Shown: positions 1 to 4,881 of the stretch, piece after piece | Layout: each line of letters starts with the position of its first letter | Numbering within the stretch: position 1 is the first letter of the stretch | Source: DATBDM01 sp036269915 | GTDB taxonomy: Bacteria; Actinomycetota; Thermoleophilia; Solirubrobacterales; Solirubrobacteraceae | Direction of reading: 5' to 3' | DNA length: 5,008 nt | Assembly (NCBI GenBank): GCA_036269915.1 | Contig: DATBDM010000328.1 | Location: 1-5,008, forward strand | Position numbers and translations under genes: made by a program | Notes under the pieces: model-generated | Seen by the model: only the letters and a program-made list of their open reading frames with translations | What the model was told of the DNA's origin: nothing | Databases searched by the model: none

Positions 1-1011
1 GGGTTCCGGACGACGCTGCAGACCCGCACGCCCGAGCAGGCGCAGCTGCTCGAGGCCGATCGCGAGAACAAGGTCTATCTCCCGGAGGTCGAGCTGCCGC
101 GCGACCTGCGGATCGAGCACATGGGCGCCGGCCTCTCCCGCACCGACTACGTGTTCCTCGGCGTCCCCTCGCGCGGGCTCGACGACGTGATCGCCGGTCT
201 GGGGCGCGCGGGACTCGATCGCCGGACCCCGGTGATCTCGCTTGCCAAGGGGCTCGTCCCGCCCGACGGCAGCGCGCCGAGCGTGCTGCTCGCCACCGCG
301 CTGGGCGTCGGGCGCGTCGCCTGCGTCGGCGGTCCCGCCCATGCGCACGAGATGGTCACCGCCGGCGCCGGGCTGGTCGCCGCCTCGACCGACGAGCGGC
401 TCGCGGTCACGATCGCCAGCGTCTTCATGCGCGCGGGCGTGGTCTGCGAGCAGTCGAGCGATCCGATCGGCGTCGAGCTCGCCGGTGTCGCCAAGAACGC
501 CGCGGCGCTGGCCGCGGGCGCGACCGAGGCGCAGGGCCTGAACGCCGCGGGCGCGGCGGCGGGGCACATCTTCCTCGAGATCTGGCGCTTCGCCGAGCGT
601 CAGGGCGCACGACCGGAGTCGATGATCGGCCTGGCCGGGACGGGCGACCTCGTCGCCACCGCGCTCGCGCCGCAGAGCCGCAACCGGCGCGCGGGGGAGC
701 TGCTGGCCGCGGGGATCCCCGCGGCGGAGATCCCGGAGCGGATCGGACAGGCCGTCGAGTCGCTCGACATGGTCCCTTTACTCGCGGCGGCCCTGACCCG
801 CGCGGGCATCGAGGCGCCGGTGACGCTGGCCCTCGACCGCCTGATCGCGGGCGAGCTGCCGCTCGAGGAGTGGGTCGCGCAGGTGCGGGCCACCGTCCCC
901 CCGCCGGGGCGCTTCGGCTCGCGCGGCGCGTGGGAGCGCTTCCTCGGCCGGCTGCGCTCGTGGTCGCCGCCGCGCGTGGGTCGTAGGGCGCGCGCGTCGT
1001 CGTCGTCGTGA
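1..1011 (+). CDS. gpsA: NAD(P)+-dependent glycerol-3-phosphate dehydrogenase, 5' end outside window
   Basis: Family role: cytosolic reduction of dihydroxyacetone phosphate to sn-glycerol-3-phosphate for phospholipid synthesis. The frame is open from base 1, so the ATG at 121 is internal. Residues before it (ENKVYLP at window residues 22-28) match the GpsA Rossmann domain. About 25-30 residues, including the GxGxxG nucleotide loop, lie upstream of the window. Visible family motifs are SLAKGL with the conserved lysine K83, VAKNAAALAAG with the second conserved lysine K165 (82 residues apart, as expected), and GLAGTGDLVAT followed by QSRNRR (R227, N228) in the substrate-binding helical domain. 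Oddities: the usual GPSFA-type motif reads GGPAHAHE (residues 110-117), and an Arg-rich tail of about 38 residues follows the normal end near W291, finishing in four serines. It overlaps the next gene by 4 bp. The family call is secure; the exact start is unknown. Confidence 0.93.
   Translation, partial: GFRTTLQTRTPEQAQLLEADRENKVYLPEVELPRDLRIEHMGAGLSRTDYVFLGVPSRGLDDVIAGLGRAGLDRRTPVISLAKGLVPPDGSAPSVLLATALGVGRVACVGGPAHAHEMVTAGAGLVAASTDERLAVTIASVFMRAGVVCEQSSDPIGVELAGVAKNAAALAAGATEAQGLNAAGAAAGHIFLEIWRFAERQGARPESMIGLAGTGDLVATALAPQSRNRRAGELLAAGIPAAEIPERIGQAVESLDMVPLLAAALTRAGIEAPVTLALDRLIAGELPLEEWVAQVRATVPPPGRFGSRGAWERFLGRLRSWSPPRVGRRARASSSS
995..1009 (+). repeat. Five tandem CGT triplets at the gpsA 3' end
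   Basis: Five consecutive CGT units encode the terminal Ser run of GpsA and run into the overlap that holds its TGA (1009-1011) and the GTG start (1008) of the next gene. A gain or loss of whole units would change the serine tail length without changing the frame of either gene. Confidence 0.8.
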
Positions 1012-1664
1012 TCGTGAACCCTCCGGCCGCGGTGCTCTTCGACTTCGACGGCGTGCTGGCCGACTCGCGGCTGGCGATCACGCGATCGCTGAACCACGGG
1101 CTGGCCGCGGTGGGCGCCGATGAGCGCCCGGCGGCCGAGCTGGAGCACTGGATCGGGCCGCCGCTGCTGCACGCGTTCCGCGCCCTGGCGGGGCCGGAGC
1201 GCGCGGAGGCGGGCGTCGCCGCCTACCGGGAGCGCTACCGCTCGGCGAGCCTGTCCGAGACGGTGGCGGTACCGGGGATGGTCGCGGCGGTCGCGCGCGT
1301 CGCGGGGGCCGGCGTGCCGTTCGCGGTCGCCACGAGCAAGCCGCGCGCGCTGGTGCTGCCGCTGCTCGACGCGCTCGGCTACGCGGGTCTGTTCGGAGTG
1401 GTCGAAGGCCCGTCCCTGGAGCCGGCCCTGGCGGAGGACAAGTCGGTGACGGTGGCTCGAGCGCTGGCGGCGCTCGGGTTGTCGCCGGGCGCGGACGCCG
1501 TCCTGGTCGGCGACCGCTCCCACGACGCCGCCGCCGCCCGCGCGAACGCCATCGCCTGCGTCGGCGTGCTCTGGGGTATCGGCGACGAGGAGGAGCTCCG
1601 CGCCGCGGGGGCGACGCGGTTGGTCCGGACCCCGGCCGAGCTCCCGGCGGCGCTGCGGCTCTGA
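1008..1664 (+). CDS. HAD-superfamily phosphatase (phosphoglycolate phosphatase-like, Gph type)
   Basis: A 218-residue Mg2+-dependent phosphatase of the HAD subfamily with a helical cap after motif I. Visible motifs: motif I DFDGVLADS with nucleophile D12 and acid/base D14; cap at about residues 20-88; motif II with T109/S110 in VATSKPR; motif III lysine probably K145 (EDKS); motif IV VGDRSHD with D169 and D173. The GDRSHD...GVLWGIG...EELRAAGA pattern is typical of proteins annotated as phosphoglycolate phosphatase or 5'-nucleotidase-like HAD hydrolases; substrate cannot be read from sequence. The start is GTG at 1008, forming a GTGA overlap with the gpsA stop. No clear Shine-Dalgarno is visible, so translation probably depends on coupling. 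GTG at 1014 is a possible alternative. Pairing with gpsA suggests a three-carbon phosphate or phosphoglycolate substrate (inference). Confidence 0.88.
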   Translation: MIVNPPAAVLFDFDGVLADSRLAITRSLNHGLAAVGADERPAAELEHWIGPPLLHAFRALAGPERAEAGVAAYRERYRSASLSETVAVPGMVAAVARVAGAGVPFAVATSKPRALVLPLLDALGYAGLFGVVEGPSLEPALAEDKSVTVARALAALGLSPGADAVLVGDRSHDAAAARANAIACVGVLWGIGDEEELRAAGATRLVRTPAELPAALRL

Positions 1665-1669
1665 GGGGG

Positions 1670-1679
1670 GCGAATTCGC
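1670..1679. other. Perfect 10-bp palindrome between HAD gene and left repeat
   Basis: GCGAATTCGC is self-complementary and lies 5 bases after the HAD stop and just outside the left arm of the inverted repeat. There is no T-run after it, so it is not a normal intrinsic terminator. It might be an operator or chance. Confidence 0.4.
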
Positions 1680-1682
1680 GAC

Positions 1683-1702
1683 GCGCGCCGACTATGCCTC
1701 CA
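1683..1702 (+). repeat. Left arm of gene-flanking inverted repeat
   Basis: The arm GCGCGCCGACTATGCCTCCA has its reverse complement at 2613-2632 with one mismatch (A1694). It ends one base before the ATG of the nuclease gene and so occupies the place where a ribosome binding site would be. It carries CCTCC, the complement of a Shine-Dalgarno core, and not a Shine-Dalgarno itself. Confidence 0.85.
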
Positions 1703-1723
1703 CATGGAAGGCAAGATCGGCGC
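1685..1723 (+). promoter_or_regulatory. Imperfect hairpin enclosing the nuclease start codon
   Basis: In RNA, GCGCCGA (1685-1691) pairs with TCGGCGC (1717-1723) over 7 perfect base pairs. After a small internal mismatch, TGCCT (1695-1699) pairs with AGGCA (1709-1713). The AUG at 1704-1706 lies in the apical part. Such a fold could limit translation of the nuclease or be a binding site for its own winged-helix domain. The pairing is visible; function is inferred. Confidence 0.4.
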
Positions 1724-2612
1724 AGATCACGTCGCGGCGCTCGCGGGAAAGCAGGCGGGACGCGTCTCGCGCGAACAGCTGCTCGGGCAGGGCATCGGCG
1801 CGAAGGCCATCGACCATCGGCTCCGGCGGGGCCGGCTGCACGTCGAGCACCGCGGCGTCTTCGCGGTCGGGCACGCAGTGTCGAGCGTCGAGGGACGATG
1901 GTGGGCCGCGCTCCTCGCGTGTGGCGAGGATGCCGTGCTGAGCCACATGACAGCCGCCGTGGCCTGGGCACTGGCGATTGCCGGCGACGGCCCGGTCGAG
2001 GTGACGGCGCCGCATTCCCGGCAGCACCTGCACGGGGTGCGCCGGCACAGCTCGCGCTCCCTCGGCGAGCACGACCGCACCGAGTTGCGTGGAATGCCGA
2101 TCACGACTCCAGAGCGGACGGTCCTCGACCTCGCCTCGAGACTCCCGGACCGGCGGCTCGAGCGGCTGCTCGACCGGGGCGAGCAGCTCCGGCTGCTCGA
2201 CCTCCGTGACCTGCGCCGGTCACTGACCGAGCATCCCCGGCGCGCGGGGACACCTCGTCTGCGGCGGGTGCTCGAACGTTTCGCGCCGACTGTCACGCGA
2301 AGCGAGCTCGAGGAGCGGTTCCTCGAGCTGTGCGCTGAGCAGGGGCTGCCCCGACCCCGGATGAATGCGGTCGTCGCGGGCTTCGAGGTCGACGCGTACT
2401 GGCCGCGCGCGAAGCTTGTCGCGGAGCTCGATGGCTACGCGTTCCACGGTTCGCCGGATGCCTTCGAGCGCGATCGCGCCCGCGACGTCGCGCTGACGCT
2501 CGCCGGTCTCCGCGTCATCCGACTCACGTGGCGCGGCGTCACCACCGACGCTCATGACACCGGCGCGGCGATCCGCCGCCTGCTGGCAGGCGAACCGAGT
2601 TCGCCTCGATAA
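1704..2612 (+). CDS. AbiEi-like winged-helix / DUF559 (Vsr-like) nuclease-fold protein
   Basis: A 302-residue two-part protein. Residues about 6-57 (VSREQLLGQGIGAKAIDHRL, then GRLHVEHRGVFAVG) resemble the AbiEi-type winged-helix domain of type IV antitoxins. A middle region runs to about 195. Residues about 198-295 match DUF559, a small PD-(D/E)XK fold related to Vsr repair endonucleases: SELEERF (E201, E204), EVD (D230), AELDG (E241, D243), FHG (H248), and FERDRARD...GLRVIRLTWR at the end. The candidate metal-binding acids are present, so the nuclease may be active. Neither neighbour resembles an AbiEii toxin, so it is an orphan. ATG at 1704 is the only reasonable in-frame start after the preceding stop, but no Shine-Dalgarno precedes it. 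An inverted repeat abuts both ends. Such proteins are usually annotated only as DUF559 or AbiEi antitoxin-domain proteins; the cellular role is unknown. Confidence 0.85.
   Translation: MEGKIGADHVAALAGKQAGRVSREQLLGQGIGAKAIDHRLRRGRLHVEHRGVFAVGHAVSSVEGRWWAALLACGEDAVLSHMTAAVAWALAIAGDGPVEVTAPHSRQHLHGVRRHSSRSLGEHDRTELRGMPITTPERTVLDLASRLPDRRLERLLDRGEQLRLLDLRDLRRSLTEHPRRAGTPRLRRVLERFAPTVTRSELEERFLELCAEQGLPRPRMNAVVAGFEVDAYWPRAKLVAELDGYAFHGSPDAFERDRARDVALTLAGLRVIRLTWRGVTTDAHDTGAAIRRLLAGEPSSPR
2588..2606 (+). other. Hairpin at the 3' end of the nuclease gene
   Basis: AGGCGAAC (2588-2595) and GTTCGCCT (2599-2606) form a perfect 8-bp stem with loop CGA, ending four bases before the stop codon. No T-run follows, so a classical rho-independent terminator is unlikely. 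Its 3' bases (2603-2606) also belong to an alternative stem GCCTC/GAGGC (2603-2607 with 2615-2619), so the two are mutually exclusive. Confidence 0.5.
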
Positions 2613-2698
2613 TGGAGGCAAAGTCGGCGCGCTCTCTCAATCTCCTCACAGAGAACCTTTATGACGAGATGAGCGGCAGTTCAGGAACCCTTCGGTGA
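2612..2698 (+). CDS. Possible 28-residue small ORF overlapping the nuclease stop (TAATG)
   Basis: ATG at 2612 overlaps the TAA of the nuclease gene and opens a frame beginning MEAKSARSLNLL and ending SGTLR before TGA at 2696-2698. There is no Shine-Dalgarno; expression could only come from stop-start coupling. Its first bases are part of the right inverted-repeat arm and also resemble the start of the nuclease gene (ATGGAAGGCAAG against ATGGAGGCAAAG). No family is recognised. A chance ORF is the more likely reading. Confidence 0.15.
   Translation: MEAKSARSLNLLTENLYDEMSGSSGTLR
2613..2632 (-). repeat. Right arm of gene-flanking inverted repeat
   Basis: The reverse complement of this stretch matches the left arm at 19 of 20 positions, and it begins on the base directly after the TAA of the nuclease gene. 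On the + strand it contains GGAGG (2614-2618), the complement of the CCTCC in the left arm, but no start codon follows at a useful distance. Confidence 0.85.
2633..2694 (+). promoter_or_regulatory. A+T-richer gap, probable htrA promoter region
   Basis: This is the least GC-rich stretch of the window and lies between the inverted repeat and the htrA leader. TATGAC at 2660-2665 is a weak -10-like hexamer; no convincing -35 is seen. Two similar decamers, GAGAACCTTT (2651-2660) and AGGAACCCTT (2683-2692), lie 32 bases apart and may be a factor site or chance. GTTC/GAAC (2679-2682 and 2685-2688) form a small inverted repeat. A promoter here is inferred from position and composition. Confidence 0.3.
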
Positions 2699-2724
2699 GG
2701 AGCGCTCCAATGGTTCGACCATGA
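2697..2724 (+). promoter_or_regulatory. htrA leader: Shine-Dalgarno plus five-codon upstream ORF coupled to htrA
   Basis: GAGGAG (2697-2702) is the only good ribosome binding site near htrA, yet it lies 18 bases before the htrA ATG, which is too far. It is 7 bases before another ATG at 2710, which encodes Met-Val-Arg-Pro and stops with TGA at 2722-2724, overlapping the htrA start as ATGA. Ribosomes could load on the mini-ORF and restart at htrA. GGAGCGCTCC (2699-2708) is a perfect palindrome covering part of the site, and ATGGT/ACCAT (2710-2714 with 2718-2722) can pair over the start codons. Confidence 0.4.
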
Positions 2725-3830
2725 GCCGCTACACGTCCTTCCTCGCCGGGGCTGTGTCCGTTGCAGCCGTCGTCGGCGTCCTGGCCCTCTCCGGGGTCTT
2801 CGACGACGGCGGCGCGCACGCGAACCAGTCCACGAGCGCCAGTTCCACCACCACGCCGACTCCGACGACCACCGTCGCGGCGGCGACGTCGACCGGCGGT
2901 GCCGTCGACGTCCAGAGCATCTACTCGCGAGTCTCCCCCGGGGTCGTCTTCGTCGAGGCCGACCAGCAGAACGGCCAGGCCTCCGGGTCCGGCTTCGTGA
3001 TCGACAACCAGGGCGACATCGTCACCAACGAGCACGTCGTCGACGGCGCCACCGCGCTCAAGGTCCGCTTCGGCGAGAACGGCGATGCGATCCCCGTCAA
3101 GCTCCTCGGCGCCGACCGCTCCGCGGACCTCGCCGTGATCCGGGTCGACCCGTCGAAGGTCCCGGGCGGCCTCAAGCCCGTCACCCTCGGCAGCTCCAGC
3201 ACGCTCAAGCCGGGTCAGCCGACCGTCGCCATCGGGTCGCCGTTCGGCCTCGAGGGCACCGTCACGAGCGGCATCGTCTCCGGCCTGAACCGCACGATCC
3301 AGGCTCCGAGCGGGTTCTCGATCTCCGGCGCCGTCCAGACCGACGCCGCGATCAACCCCGGCAACTCGGGCGGCCCGCTGCTCGACGCGCAGGGCCGCGT
3401 GATCGGCGTCAACTCGCAGATCGCCACCGAGTCCGGCTCGAGCTCCGGCGTCGGCTTCGCGATCCCGATCGACACGGTCAAGAAGATCGAGCCGATCCTC
3501 CAGCGCGGCGCGAAGGTCCCGCACGCCTACCTCGGCGTCGCCTCGGGCGATGCGCCGGCCGGCGGCGCGCAGGTCGGCTCCGTCGTCCAGGGCGGCCCGG
3601 CCGGCAAGGCCGGCATCAATCAGGGCGACCGGATCGTCTCGATCGCGGGCCAGACCGTCGAGGGCTCCGACGACCTGTCGGCCGCCGTCAACGCGCATCA
3701 GCCCGGCGAGAAGGTGCCTGTAGTGGTGGAGCGAGGCGGCCAACGGCGTACCCTCACGGTGACGCTCGGCACGCAGCCGTCGAACGCCCAGGGCCAGTCG
3801 AACCAGAACAGCCAGCCCACGATCCCGTAA
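2721..3830 (+). CDS. htrA: HtrA/DegP-family membrane-anchored serine protease with one PDZ domain
   Basis: A 369-residue envelope protease that degrades or senses misfolded exported proteins. Order of parts: a single hydrophobic segment at about residues 7-25, likely an uncleaved membrane anchor with an extracytoplasmic catalytic domain; a Ser/Thr/Pro linker at about 36-58; a trypsin-like domain at about 65-260; one PDZ domain at about 268-350, beginning HAYLGV; and a Gln/Asn/Ser-rich tail. The catalytic triad is complete: H105 in TNEHVV, D136 in SADLAVI, S216 in GNSGGP. Length fits actinobacterial single-PDZ HtrA proteins. ATG 2721 is the first start after the in-frame stop at 2670; the next candidate, GTG 2754, would cut into the membrane segment. 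The moxR-type gene begins 19 bases downstream with no terminator between, so the two are probably co-transcribed. Substrates are unknown. Confidence 0.95.
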   Translation: MSRYTSFLAGAVSVAAVVGVLALSGVFDDGGAHANQSTSASSTTTPTPTTTVAAATSTGGAVDVQSIYSRVSPGVVFVEADQQNGQASGSGFVIDNQGDIVTNEHVVDGATALKVRFGENGDAIPVKLLGADRSADLAVIRVDPSKVPGGLKPVTLGSSSTLKPGQPTVAIGSPFGLEGTVTSGIVSGLNRTIQAPSGFSISGAVQTDAAINPGNSGGPLLDAQGRVIGVNSQIATESGSSSGVGFAIPIDTVKKIEPILQRGAKVPHAYLGVASGDAPAGGAQVGSVVQGGPAGKAGINQGDRIVSIAGQTVEGSDDLSAAVNAHQPGEKVPVVVERGGQRRTLTVTLGTQPSNAQGQSNQNSQPTIP

Positions 3831-3834
3831 CGAC

Positions 3835-3840
3835 AGAGGA
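3835..3840 (+). promoter_or_regulatory. Ribosome binding site supporting a GTG start at 3850
   Basis: AGAGGA lies 9 bases before the GTG at 3850, in the short gap after the htrA stop. It supports the GTG, and not a later ATG, as the start of the MoxR gene. Confidence 0.6.
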
Positions 3841-3849
3841 CGCGAACCT

Positions 3850-4878
3850 GTGACCCCCGACGACCGCCGCCTGCGGGCGCTCGACGCCGACGAAGAGCCG
3901 AGCCCCGCCCGAGCCGCCCACGATTCGCTGGAATCGGCGCTGTTCGAGGTCAAGCGGGTCATCGTCGGCCAGGAGGCGATGCTCGAGCGCGTGCTCGTGG
4001 CGCTCCTGGCCGGCGGCCACGTCCTGCTCGAGGGCGTGCCGGGTCTCGCGAAGACCCTCACGGTGAAGACGGTCGCCGACGTGCTCGGCGGCTCCTTCAA
4101 GCGGCTGCAGTTCACCCCGGACCTCGTGCCGGCCGACCTGGTCGGCACGAGGATCTACCGGGGCGGGACGGGCAGCGACGGCGGCTTCGACGTCGAGCTC
4201 GGCCCCGTCTTCTGCAACTTCCTGCTCGCCGACGAGATCAACCGCGCCCCCGCCAAGGTGCAGTCGGCGCTGCTCGAGGTCATGCAGGAGCGCCAGGTGA
4301 CGATCGGCCACGAGACCCACCGGGTGCCGCGGCCGTTCCTCGTCATGGCCACGCAGAACCCGATCGAGTCCGAGGGCACCTACCCGCTGCCCGAGGCCCA
4401 GGTCGACCGCTTCATGTTCAAGCTCGTCGTCGACTACCCCGACACGCGCGACGAGGTCGCCGTGGTGGAGCGCTCGCTCGAGGGCGGCGGCCACGCCCGC
4501 GAGGTGCTCTCCCCCTCCACGCTCGCCGAGCACCAGCGCACCGCGGCGACGGTCTACGTCGACCGGCGCGTGATGGAGTACGCGGTCGCGCTCACCACAG
4601 CGACGCGCAACCCCGGCGAGGACGGCTGGGTCGAGTTCGGCTCGAGCCCCCGCGGGTCGATCAACCTCGTCCACGCCGGCCGCGCGCTCGCCCTGCTGCG
4701 CGGGCGCGACTACGTCCTTCCGGTCGACGTGCGCGACCTCGCCCGCGACGTCCTCCGTCACCGCATCGTGCTCACCTACGAGGCGCTGGCCGCCGGCGTC
4801 GACTCCGACCGCGTGCTCGACGACGTGCTGGAGAAGGTCCCGATGCCGCGCATCGAGTTGGCGCAGGAGCGCGCTTAG
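3850..4878 (+). CDS. MoxR-family AAA+ ATPase
   Basis: A 342-residue cytosolic AAA+ ATPase of the MoxR (AAA_3) family, thought to act as a chaperone in maturation of VWA-domain or membrane partners. Visible motifs: Walker A GVPGLAKT (62-69), Walker B LLADEINR (125-132, D128/E129), sensor 1 ATQNP (N170), QVDRF with a candidate arginine finger (R187), and sensor 2 SSPRG (R268) in the C-terminal lid. The start is GTG with a Shine-Dalgarno 9 bases upstream. The first 25 or so residues are a charged, Pro/Ala-containing extension before the conserved VKRVIVGQE. It follows htrA by 19 bases and precedes a BatA-like gene by 3 bases, which fits one operon. MoxR genes are commonly followed by a DUF58 gene; here a membrane protein start comes next. 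Family assignment is secure; specific partner is unknown. Confidence 0.95.
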   Translation: MTPDDRRLRALDADEEPSPARAAHDSLESALFEVKRVIVGQEAMLERVLVALLAGGHVLLEGVPGLAKTLTVKTVADVLGGSFKRLQFTPDLVPADLVGTRIYRGGTGSDGGFDVELGPVFCNFLLADEINRAPAKVQSALLEVMQERQVTIGHETHRVPRPFLVMATQNPIESEGTYPLPEAQVDRFMFKLVVDYPDTRDEVAVVERSLEGGGHAREVLSPSTLAEHQRTAATVYVDRRVMEYAVALTTATRNPGEDGWVEFGSSPRGSINLVHAGRALALLRGRDYVLPVDVRDLARDVLRHRIVLTYEALAAGVDSDRVLDDVLEKVPMPRIELAQERA

Positions 4879-4881
4879 CCC

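Larger units (their letters stand above)
1683..2632 (+). mobile_element. Putative one-gene cassette bounded by a 20-bp inverted repeat
   Basis: The nuclease gene at 1704-2612 is enclosed by inverted arms at 1683-1702 and 2613-2632 that match at 19 of 20 positions. The match stops abruptly outside both arms. Codons inside show somewhat more A/T at third positions than the neighbouring genes. No transposase is encoded, and no target-site duplication is visible in the bases directly outside the arms (left GCGAC, right TCTCT). It could be a non-autonomous element moved in trans, a remnant, or a gene whose control sites happen to sit at both ends. The arms are seen directly; mobility is inference. 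Confidence 0.35.

Noticed and set aside
121..1011. gpsA starting at the ATG at 121
   Set aside because: The frame is open to base 1 and the upstream residues match the GpsA N-terminal domain, so 121 is internal.
1078..1971. 297-codon open frame on the - strand opposite the HAD and nuclease genes
   Set aside because: Almost entirely Arg/Pro/Ala, spans a gene boundary and one repeat arm, no domain.
1694..2209. 171-codon + strand frame starting inside the left repeat arm
   Set aside because: Arg/Ala-rich shadow of the nuclease gene; the 1704 frame carries both recognised domains.
1678..2637. Target-site duplication around the inverted repeat
   Set aside because: The bases outside the arms (GCGAC left, TCTCT right) do not match, and no short direct repeat was found immediately outside.
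2588..2640. Rho-independent terminator after the nuclease gene
   Set aside because: The stem is good but no T-run follows it on the + strand.
2684..2715. ECF sigma-factor promoter for htrA based on GGAAC
   Set aside because: GGAAC is at 2684-2688, but the nearest GTT (2713) is about 24 bases on, too far for a normal ECF -10 spacing.
2633..2720. CIRCE or HAIR heat-shock operator upstream of htrA
   Set aside because: No TTAGCACTC/GAGTGCTAA or CTTGAGT/ACTCAAG-type arms are present.
2646..4148. 500-codon open frame on the - strand opposite htrA and the start of moxR
   Set aside because: It lies wholly opposite two genes with complete catalytic motifs. Its translation is rich in Arg/Asp/Gly/Ala with no recognisable domain, as expected for an antisense shadow at very high GC.
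3754..4761. 335-codon open frame on the - strand opposite moxR
   Set aside because: Antisense shadow of the MoxR gene; biased composition (many Val, Asp, Arg, His), no motif.
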